Part shown: positions 55,848-64,000 of the stretch, piece by piece
How positions within the stretch are numbered: position 1 is the stretch's first letter
Layout: each line of letters begins with the position of its first letter
Origin: Eustoma russellianum
Lineage: Eukaryota; Streptophyta; Magnoliopsida; Gentianales; Gentianaceae
Assembly: GCA_036186865.1 (NCBI GenBank)
Contig: AP025067.1
Location: forward strand, 23,590,535-23,654,534
Direction: 5' to 3'
DNA: 64,000 nt
Notes under the pieces: model-generated
The model's database searches: none
Seen by the model: the letters and a program-made list of their open reading frames with translations, nothing else
Told to the model about the DNA's origin: nothing
Translations under genes and position numbers: made by a program

Positions 55848-56163
55848 GGCTATTAACACCCAATAGAAGACACATCTTGCAACATATAACAACTAGCATT
55901 CCATATTCTTCTTCTCAAACAAAAGACTCTTGTTTTTTTCCAGAAAGTTCATAGTTTCTCAATCCTATTTACTGAGGATTAGAGATTGTTGGCTGTTGTA
56001 TCCTAGGAGGAAGTTTGCCTATAACCCTGCAGCATCAAGTGGGGGCAAATATTCCTTACGGAAAGTGATTCTCACGCCTCAAGCCAAGCTTCTTCGCATA
56101 TTCCTTCTCTTGTTTGTTGTCTTGTTTCCTTAATTTCATAACAATCGTAAGGAATATTTGAAG

Positions 56164-57010
56164 ATGGATTCAAAGACATTCTTGAATCAAGAGAGCATGA
56201 AGCTTGACCGATTTGATGGCACCAACTATCTTCGCTGGAAGGACAAGATGTTGTTCCTCCTGACTGCACTTCAAATTGGGTATTGTCTAGACCCAAATTT
56301 GAAGGACCTGCCGACCCCACAAGAAGATGACTCCGAGGAGGTGAAAGCCGCTTAGAGGAAGAGACATGAGGATAATATGCTTTGCCGAGGGCATATCCTC
56401 AACAACTTGTCAGATCGTATCTACGATCTGTTCACTGCAACTTCATCACCAAAGGAGATATGGAATGCCTTGGAGTTCAAGTACAACAACAAAAAACTAG
56501 GCGCGGACAAATTCCAGGTGATGAGGTATTTTAATTTTAAAATGTTTGATAATTTGTCAATCATGGACCAAGTGCACGAGTTGCAGGTCATTGTGTCCAA
56601 ACTGAAAGAGTTGGGTGTAGAAGTTTCTGAGGCATTACAAGTAGGAGGGATCATTGCTAAGCTTCCCCCTAGTTGGAATGACTACAGGAAGAAATTATTG
56701 CACTCAACCGAATCCTTTTCCCTCGAACAACTTCAAAAGCATCTGCGAATTGAAGAAGAGACAAGGAGTCTTGTAAAGAGACATGTCTCTGACGATGCAC
56801 CTAGAGTGCATTATGTCAAAGGAAAAACAGGAAGTTCGGTTGGAAACAAAAGGAAAAACTCCGATTATATTGAATCCACAGACAGAGCAGAATCCAAGAA
56901 AGGAAAGAGATGTTATAATTGTGGAAAGAAATGACATCTCAAGAAAGGCTGTTGGTTTCGAAAGAGACAAAAACAGGGCGGTAGTTCTCAAAATGTCAAC
57001 AATGAGAATA
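56164..57010 (+). pseudogene. C4 gag
   Basis: The ATG at 56164 opens MDSKTFLNQESMKLDRFDGTN and YLRWKDKMLFLL. A TAG at 56353 interrupts; the same frame resumes with DNMLCRGHILNNLSDRIYDLF, KEIWNALEFKYNN and IIAKLPPSWNDYRKKL (UBN2-type capsid). The CCHC knuckle is CYNCGKK-stop-HLKKGC, in which the TGA at 56932 replaces the usual Gly just before His. Basic RNA-binding sequence follows. Confidence 0.85.
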
Positions 57011-60000
57011 TGGTAGACATTGGAACCGATCAACTGGTTGTAATGGTCTCCAGATTGCATGTTGGCTTGGTAACGGAACTGCATATGGCTACGAATGAAA
57101 TCACAAGAGATTGGTGGTTCGATTCAGGTGCAACAGTGCACGTATGCAACAACAAGGATCTATTCAAGACCTATCGTGTTGTGGATGATAGCCAGCAGGT
57201 TCTTATGGGAAACTGCAGTGCCATAAGAGTCTTGGGTAAAGGTAGTGTAGAATTGGACTTTACTTCTGGAAAGAAGTTGTTATTAGTCAATGTACTACAT
57301 GTACCCGAGATTTCTTAGAATCTTGTTTCTGCTAGTCTTGTTTGTAAGAGTGGATTCAGGATTGTAATGGAGGGGGACAAAATTATATTGTCCAAGAATG
57401 GTATCTTTGTTGGCAAGGGTTATGCTTGCAACGGGATGTTCAACTTAAGTATCAATAAGAATTCCGCGGTTTCTGTTTACTCTGTTGATTCTTCTTTTTC
57501 ATTGTGGCATGATAGACTTGCACATGTTGGTAATACAACTATTAAGTTCATGTCTAAGCATGCCTTAATTTCTTGTAAAGATAAAAATAAAAGGACATGT
57601 GAAGTATGCATACAAGCAAAGATGACAAAGAAGCCGTTTCCGAAAGTAGAACGGAAAACTGAACTCTTAGAACTTGTTCATTCGGATATTTGCAAATTGA
57701 ATGGAGTTTTAACCCGATGTGGTAATCGATATTTCATTACTTTCATTGATGATGCCTCTAAATATACTTATGTATATTTACTAAGGCATAAAGTTGAAGC
57801 CTTTGACATGTTCAAAGTCTATAAAATGGATGTTGAAAATTAGTCGGGGTTGAAAATCAAAGTTCTAAGGAGTGATCGTGGTGGTGAATACTTTCCTCTT
57901 GAATTTAATCAATTCTGTGAGGAGAATGGAATCATACACCAGAAAAGTGCTCCATACACTCCCCAACAGAACAGTTTGGTTGAAAGAAAGAATAGAAGTT
58001 TAGTTGACATGCTAAATGCAATGTTAATAAACTCTGATTTGCCAAAGAATTTGTGGGGAGAAGCCTTGTTGACGGCTTGTCATATTCATAATAGAATTCC
58101 TTCTAAGAAGTTTAAGGTTTCTCCATACGAATTATGGAAGAAACGAAAACCAAATCTAAGTTATCTTAGAGTTTGGGGTTGTCTAGCCTATTATAGAGTT
58201 CCGGATCTGAAAAGGACTAAGTTGGGGCCGAGAGCTCTTAAAGATGTCTTTATTGGATATGCCGAAAACTCTAAGGCGTATAGGATTCTAGATTTAGAAT
58301 CCAATGCGGTTGTTGAATCTAGAGATGTTGAATTTCTTGAGAATAAATTCTTGAGAACAGATTCAAATCAAAGTTCAACAAGTGAGAGTTTGAATGAACA
58401 TGTTATTGGAGATTTCTCCAATGATCCTTCTAGTATTGATGATCAAAATCAAGATTCTCCAACTGAGATTAGGAGAAGTCAACGTGCTAGAAGGAAAAGT
58501 ATTTACATCCGGACTTCATTTCTTTGCAATCTATTACTTTCTTAGTTGAAGGTAATAGGACAAATGTGTTTAATCAAATACCTATTGTACTAAGCGTTGA
58601 AGATGATCCAAAATCCTACAAGGAGGCGATGCAATCGAGAGATGCATCATTTTGGAAGGAAGCAATTGATGATGAGATGAATTCGTTATTGTCTAACAAT
58701 ACGTGGATTTTCACTGATTTGCCTCTAAGTTCCAAAGCAATTGGATGTAAATGGGTATTTAGAAGAAAATACAATACAGATGGTTCACTTCAAACTTTCA
58801 AGGCTAGATTAGTAGCCAAAGGCTTTAGACATCGAGAAGGGATAGACTATTTTGATACATATGCTCCTGTAGCAAGAATAACATCCATTAGAGTGTTGAT
58901 AGCATTAGCATCCATAAATAACTTGGTTATTCATCAAATGGATGTTAAGACTGCATTTCTCAATGGTGATTTAGACGAAGAGATCTATATGGAACAACCG
59001 GAAGGTTTTGTACTTCTGGGGAATGAGCACAAAGTGTGCAAGTTGATAAGGTCATTGTATGGATCGAAACAAGCACCAAACAATGGCATGAAAAGTTTGA
59101 CACTACCATTTTAAAGGATGGTTTCCGTCATAATGGTGCAGTTAAGTGTGTATATTCCAAGTTTAAAGACAAATATGGTGTCATTATTTGTTTGTACGTG
59201 GATGACATGCTGATTATCGGTACCAATATGGAAGGAGTAAATGAGACTAAGAAGTATTTAACTTCACAATTCCAAATGAAAGATGTGGGTGAGGTAGATA
59301 CTATCTTAGGGATTAAGGTGTCCAAACATAGTGGGGGTTTTGCTCTTTGTCAATCTCATTACATAAACAAAGTGCTGAACAAGTTCAAACACTTGGAGAT
59401 CAAAGAAGCAAACACACCATTCGATGCCTCATACAAATTGACTGGACATACCGGAAGAGCGGTAGCACAATTGGAATATGCTAGTGCAATTGGTAGCTTA
59501 ATGTATGCTAGGCATTGCACTAGACCGGAAATTGCCTTTGCGGTGTGTAAATTATCAAGGTTTACTAGTAATCCTAGTATAGACCATTGGAAGGCAATCG
59601 GGCGAGTACTTGGGTACTTGAAAAGGACTATGAGTTACGGGTTATTTTATAATAATTTTCCTGCCGTGTTAGAAGGTTATACTGATGCTAGCTGGATAAC
59701 TAGTGTTGGTGATAACAAGTCTACTACGGGTTGGATATTTACATTGGGTAGTGGTGCTGTTTCTTGGGCTTCAAAGAAACAGACATGCATAACTCATTCT
59801 ACAATGGAATCCGAATTCATAGCATTGGGATCTGTAGGTAAAGAAGCGGAATGGCTGAGAAATCTACTATTGGATATAGGGTTGTGGCCACAACCGATGT
59901 CAGCCATTTCTTTACACTGTGATAGCCAAGCAACGATGTCTAGAGCTTATAGTAAAATCTATAACGGAAAATCTAGACATGTCAGCCTTAGGCATGATTA

Positions 60001-60145
60001 TGTAAGGCAATTAATAATGGATGGTGTAATAGCCATTGCATACATCAGATCCTGCAATAACATGGCGGATCCGTTAACAAAGAGTCTATCAAAAGACTTG
60101 GTACAAAGTACATCTCTAGGGTTGGGATTGAGACGTATGAGATAA
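57010..60145 (+). pseudogene. C4 pol: protease, integrase, reverse transcriptase, RNase H
   Basis: Protease: WWFDSGATVHVC near 57120. A TAG at 57316 follows. Integrase: pre-integrase LWHDRLAHVG...CEVCIQAK; first Asp in VHSDIC; a TAG at 57841; second Asp in RSDRGGEYF; Glu in VERKNRSL. Reverse transcriptase: FKARLVAKGFRHREGIDYFDTYAPVA, QMDVKTAFLNGDLDEEIY, frameshift near 59075, then YVDDMLIIG near 59200. RNase H: YTDASWITSVGDNKSTTGW, STMESEFIA, MADPLTKSLS, ending at 60145. All domains are recognisable, so the decay is fairly recent, but the frame is closed at several points. Confidence 0.92.
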
Positions 60146-60662
60146 GTTCACTTGTGATAGAAACCCAACCTTGTCTAGCATACCACTAGCCAAAGGTTCA
60201 ATGGGTAACAACAAGTCACAAAGTGAGGTATTAAAGCACTACGATTGATCTTTAAAGAATCAAGCCGCACGACATTGATCTTTAAAGAATTGGAATGTTA
60301 GTGTTAAAGGAGGGTGAGTGTTAAAACACTCTTAATGAAGGATTAAGAGGAATTATCTTAATCTTCACCTATATGAACATAGGAAGTGGTGCCGCTTCGA
60401 CAAGCAATGATCTTGAAATGTTCATGAATACTAGGGGTAGCATAAGGCCATAAAATGCGGTTTAAAATGGACTTCGATTGAGAGTGTGGTTTCATGTGTA
60501 TAATGTTTCCGGTTCTAACACATAGGAATCTGATTCAAGGCTTTTTAGCTATCATGATTTCGTTAGAACTTTGAAGTGTTATACTAATAAGAGGTTCAAA
60601 TCGAAAGATACTTCTTAAATGCATGAAATGTCATAAGTTGCTTTACAAACTAAGTGGGGGAT
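60146..60662 (+). other. C4 3' untranslated segment and purine tract
   Basis: About 515 non-coding bases after the pol stop. There is a short direct repeat, 'ttgatctttaaagaatc', near 60245 and 60275. It ends AAGTGGGGGAT directly before the LTR, the plus-strand primer site. No accessory ORF is present, in contrast to C1 and C3. Confidence 0.75.
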
Positions 60663-61304
60663 TGTTATAATAGTTTGTAAAGGCAATGAGATGAAGAATA
60701 TGTGCTTGTGATCAAAGATGAAGGTGAAATGGTGTTGGAATAAGCAAGAATAGCTTGACTCATGACTTGGATCGATCCATGTATCAAATGGATAGATCCA
60801 TGTGGCTTGAAAATGAAGTTGAGTATTCTGCCGGACATAGATTGATGACATCGATCGATCGACGTCACGTAGATCGATCACATCGATCGATCGATGTCCT
60901 GACAGAGGTGATTTTTCATGGAAAATCACATCTTATGCACCAAGAGACATGCCCAATCACCATGTAACGACCTCCAACGTCTTCTAGGAGTTTAAGAGCC
61001 TATAAATAGGCTATTAACACCCAATAGAAGACACATCTTGCAACATATAATAACTAGCATTCCATATTCTTCTTCTCAAACAAAACACTCTTGTTTTTTT
61101 TCAGAAAGTTCATAGTTTCTCAATTCTATTTGCTGAGAATAAGAGATTGTTGACTGTTGTATCCCAGGAGGAAGTTTGCCTATAACCCTGCAGCATCAAG
61201 TGGGGGAAAATATTCCTTACAGAAAGTGATTCTCACGCCTCAAGCCAAGCTTCTTCGCATATTTCTTCTCTTGCTTGTTGTCTTGTTTCCTTATTTTCAT
61301 AACA
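60663..61304 (+). repeat. C4 3' LTR
   Basis: Matches the 5' LTR with scattered substitutions plus a 32-bp additional unit at about 60860-60892 containing GATCGATCGACGTCACG. Confidence 0.93.
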
Positions 61305-61309
61305 CTTAG

Positions 61310-61397
61310 TACTTGCTAGGGTACTCATTTGAGTGAATTTATGCTTAAGGAATATTCTCCTACTGTTTGTGAACTAGCCATTGGTTGCTCAAGTCAG
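61310..61397. other. Short flank right of C4
   Basis: Contains 'catttgagtgaattta', also present at 55497-55513 just left of C4, so the target carried a short repeat. No gene. Confidence 0.5.
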
Positions 61398-61675
61398 CAG
61401 TTATATTTTCTTTAACAAATGGCCTAATTTAATGAAATGCGTCATTTCATAACAAATCAGACAATATTTAGATAAATATTAGAATAAGTGAGCAGTTATA
61501 TTTTCTTTAGTAAATGGCCTAAATTACTTAAATGCGTCATTCCATAAGAAATTAGACAAAATTTGGATAAATATTAGAATAAGTCAACAGTTATTTTCTT
61601 TAGTAAATCGCCTAATTTACTTAAATGCGTCATTTTATAACAAATTAGACAATATTTAGATAAATATTTGTTTAA
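61398..61675. repeat. Tandem repeat, three units of about 93 bp
   Basis: Units start at about 61398, 61491 and 61585, each with 'cagttatattttctttag', 'aaatggcctaattta', 'aaatgcgtcatt' and 'agacaatatttagataaata'. They are about 85-90 per cent alike. No coding potential. Confidence 0.9.
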
Positions 61676-62325
61676 AAAAAACATAAAAATATGAAACTTA
61701 AAGGTACAGTGTGGTTGCATATCATAAACGATTGCCCAATATAAAGTCATTCGAGATTTCATTATGACGAAGTAATTGCGCAAAGCAGATAGGCAGCCCT
61801 TGGCGTATCCACTGTCCATTTTGCTTGCAAATGTGGAGGTGAGAAAGATGAGATTTCTTTAGGTAGTTAAATTTTATTTGTCCGAAAAACAAAGTATTTC
61901 TTGCTTCCTTTTTATTCTCATCGAAGTGAATACTAATACCTCCACTCCATAATATAAGTCTACTTTCACTTTTCAGCATAGTGTTATTTACAATATTTTT
62001 AAAAAAATAACTTTACATTTTGAAACAAATAGAGCATCATTTATACCTTGGACATACACGAGTGCAATATGTAGAGGATAACTTTTATATTAAAAGGTAT
62101 GGGAGATTCTGATAAGATATTCAATATTTTTCTCGTTTTTAATCTAAAACCATGAAGCGCTTTCCTCTAAAAATAAAAATAATAATGATGAAACTCTTGG
62201 AATGTGATTGACAAATTCTTATTATTGGGCCTAGGCTTCTAGTCACCATAGTTTATAATAGCCACCAAAATGCGTCCAAATTTGGCCCATCTAAATTGAG
62301 CAAAATTTTCGCCGTTCCCCAAATG
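61676..62325. other. Intergenic DNA left of the hAT element
   Basis: No gene recognised. Short minus-strand frames near 61574-61979 show no motif. Confidence 0.45.
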
Positions 62326-62797
62326 TAGGCCTGTCAAAACTTACCAGATATCCGACATCCGAATTCGAATTCGGCTGTCCGAATCGAATATGGTAAGAGC
62401 TGTACATTCGTTTCACCGTATTCGAATTCGTATCCGAATAGTATTAGAAAAACAAATACGAATATGTTATAGTCATTACCGTATCGGAATATCCGTATCC
62501 GAATAGATATTTTTAAAATTAAATAAAAATATATAATAAAATATATAATAATATATAAAAAAATATGTAAAAATATTTATTTTTAAAATTTTAAAAAAAT
62601 ATATATGAAAATATGTATACGGCCGCTATACGCTTAGGCTTTAGACTTAGAGGAAACTGGAATAGTGGAACTCTGGAAAGGAGCTCCTCAGCCCTAAATT
62701 TTCCCTTTTCAACCTTAAGTTTTCCTTCGCCCCAGTTCGCCCCCCTCGCAGCTCAGCAGCCTCAGCTCATCCTGTCCTCCATTTTCAACACTCTGCG

Positions 62798-62935
62798 CCA
62801 TTATCTGCTCCGATCTTCTCCGATCTGCTCCGATTTTGGTCTTCCCAAAGGTACACGCCATTATCTGCTCCGATCTTCTCCGATCTGCTCCGATTTCGGT
62901 CTTCCCAAAGGCACACGTCATTATCTGCTCCAATC
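62798..62935. repeat. 60-bp tandem duplication in the hAT 5' region
   Basis: 'attatctgctccgatcttct' + 'ccgatctgctccgatt' + 'ggtcttcccaaagg' occurs twice in full and starts a third time. Pyrimidine-rich, probably a 5' untranslated exon of the transposase. Confidence 0.88.
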
Positions 62936-63280
62936 CTCTACTTCGCTCCTCATTTCCTCCTTCCAAGGTATATACTTCTGCAGCTCACCATTTCCTTTTC
63001 ATTTTTATTTTTTTCCTTCAGTTTTTTGTTATGTCATTATGCCCTTTTGTAAAATCTTGAAAATTGGTCTTCTTTGAAGCGTATTGCCTAGGCATCGTGA
63101 GATCCAATAGTCTCATTTGAACAGTAGAAAGGATACAGAATAAAGCCATATGAAAAGAGATGTACATTTCTAGAATGGAAAGGTGCTACCATTCTGACTG
63201 CCATATAAAGCCATATTTCTTGCTTGTGTTTTGGTATGTGTTTGATTCCAAAATGTGTTCCTTTTGTTTTGTTTCTTAAG

Positions 63281-63700
63281 ATGTCAAGTGAACCTACTCC
63301 GACTTCAAGCTCAAGATCGATACAAAATAATGAGGTGTTGGATATAGACAAAGACGTTGACGAGGGGGAAACAGAAGGATCTCCATTGGTCAAAAGAGCA
63401 AAAAAATTGACGTCGGTGGTATGGAATGAGATGACAAGAACCGCCACAAGTAGTGGTGCATATGTAGCTTAATGCTCTTGGTGCAATAAACAATTCGACG
63501 GTAAAAGCTCAAAAGGTACCACTCATTTGAGTAATCACTTGAAAACTTGCATTCAAAAGAAGTCTAGGATGAGAGGACAAACTACTATTCAAGTGGCTAA
63601 AAATTCTGAAACTGGAAAAGTTGAAGCAAAGCCTTACAAATTTGATCCTCAAAAAAAGTTGAAGCAAAGCCTTACAAAAAACTTGCATTCAAAAGAAGTT
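63281..63700 (+). pseudogene. hAT transposase N-terminus with BED zinc finger
   Basis: From the ATG at 63281: MSSEPTPTSSSRSIQ, an acidic segment, then LTSVVWNEMTRTATSSGAYVA-stop-CSWCNKQFDGKSSKGTTHLSNHLKTC. This is the zf-BED pattern (C-x2-C ... H-x4-H/C with KGTTHLxNHL). The TAA at 63470 replaces the usual Lys just before the first Cys. A local repeat, 'gttgaagcaaagccttacaaa', occurs twice (about 63620 and 63658), which extends the sequence artificially. BED fingers bind the transposon's terminal repeats. Confidence 0.8.
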
Positions 63701-63867
63701 TGGTATTACTTATTCATGTTTATTTTATTTTAGGATATTGATTGAATTTTGTTTTGTTGTAGACTTGGATGCTGTTGGTGAAAGCACTACCGGTTCCGGA
63801 GCACAAATGTGAACTTTGATTTGGAGCACAAATGTAAACTCACTTGGTGAATTCTTGTGGTGAACTT

Positions 63868-63950
63868 TGAACTTTTTTTTAACTTGGTTGGTGAACTTTG
63901 TGTTGTAAACTCGGTTGGTGAACTTTGTGTTGTTGTAAACTAAGTTGGTG
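63868..63950. repeat. Short tandem repeat, unit about 28 bp
   Basis: Three to four units of 'ggttggtgaactttgtgttg' with 'taaact' linkers. No coding function visible. Confidence 0.8.
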
Positions 63951-64000
63951 TTTTTATAATTTTATGTAATGCTAGTTCTACTAAAGTTGGTTTTTTTTAT

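Larger units (their letters stand above)
55534..56143 (+). repeat. C4 5' LTR
   Basis: Contains TGGATCGATCCA, then ATCGATGACATCGATCGATCGATGTC-type sites at about 55640-55737, about 100-200 bp upstream of the TATA box at 55840. It ends ATAACA. Confidence 0.93.
55534..61304 (+). mobile_element. C4: complete Ty1/copia element with ATCGAT-motif LTRs, inactivated
   Basis: LTRs 55534-56143 (610 bp) and 60663-61304 (642 bp) begin TGTTATAATAG and end TTCATAACA. A perfect CTTAG duplication flanks it (55529-55533 and 61305-61309). The 32-bp length difference is one extra ATCGAT-type unit in the right LTR. Gag starts only 20 bases after the LTR and no TGGTATCAGAGC site is present. At least four in-frame stops and one frameshift break gag-pol. 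The lineage differs from C1/C3 and from C2, judged from the Gag and RNase H sequences; it is not named here. Confidence 0.93.
62326..64000 (+). mobile_element. hAT-type DNA transposon, left end and decayed transposase (right end outside)
   Basis: The probable terminal sequence is TAGGCCTGTCAAAACTTACC at 62326, followed by a subterminal block (62345-62510) rich in CCGAATTCGAAT, ATCCGTATCCGAATAG and related palindromes, as in plant hAT elements. A BED zinc-finger coding part lies at 63281-63700. The catalytic and dimerisation domains are absent, apart from a possible C-terminal stub near 63765, so the copy is internally deleted. The right terminal repeat is outside the window. Confidence 0.7.

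Noticed and set aside
56143..56163. C4 primer site matching a known tRNA 3' end
   Set aside because: The sequence after the LTR does not start with TGG, and no tRNA match could be established by eye.
62613..63077. 154-codon frame at the hAT 5' end
   Set aside because: Built on a 60-bp tandem duplication in a pyrimidine-rich, probably untranslated, region.

Overview
This is a repeat-dominated stretch of a flowering-plant nuclear genome, most likely a eudicot. The evidence is the R2R3-MYB gene with the standard plant intron positions, the plant Ty1/copia and Ty3/gypsy LTR retrotransposons primed by initiator tRNA-Met, the RTE-type LINEs, the tRNA-derived SINEs and a BED-finger hAT transposon. 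No bacterial, organellar or viral gene block is visible. All calls come from reading the sequence; no similarity search was run. I refer to the elements as G1, C1, C2, T1, G2, C3, C4 and hAT.

Layout. 1-5347: 5' end of a minus-strand Ty3/gypsy element (G1; gag remnant, PBS, 2.4-kb LTR). 5348-6560: old LTR remnant related to T1. 6914-16758: C1, a complete but degenerate SIRE-type copia element on the minus strand (TSD GATTT). 18624-20889: the only host gene recognised, a minus-strand R2R3-MYB of the MYB62/MYB116 kind; exon 2 carries single-base indels. 21822-21831: a 10-N assembly gap. 21864-27811: C2, plus-strand copia (TSD AATCT), inactivated by stops and an integrase active-site substitution. 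About 28285-30480: RTE LINE. 30622-38735: a second RTE LINE split by T1 (30965-38281), an LTR element with gag but no pol. 38740-43500: AT-rich DNA with two SINEs. 43550-61310: a nest. A decayed Tat-like gypsy (G2) is cut inside its reverse-transcriptase gene by C3 (45247-55180, TSD ATAGT), a very young SIRE-type copia with almost identical LTRs. 354 bp beyond C3 lies C4 (55534-61304, TSD CTTAG). 62326-64000: left part of a hAT transposon.

Most unusual feature. C1 and C3 both carry an extra sense-strand reading frame (aORF) between pol and the 3' LTR. It is about 430-455 codons long, has a basic N-terminus and no membrane segment, and resembles proteins annotated as 'putative plant transposon protein'. 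In each element one family of palindromic motifs is concentrated in two places only: the LTR U3 region and the non-coding spacer just upstream of the aORF. C1 uses CGCCTA-n3-TAGGCG; C3 uses ATCGATCGATCGAT. I infer a self-recognition or self-regulation module in which the aORF protein, or a host factor, binds the element's own palindromes. The C3 motif also recurs in the LTRs of two unrelated elements, G1 (gypsy) and C4 (another copia lineage), as an identical 20-mer. That suggests either a shared host factor or motif exchange between families.
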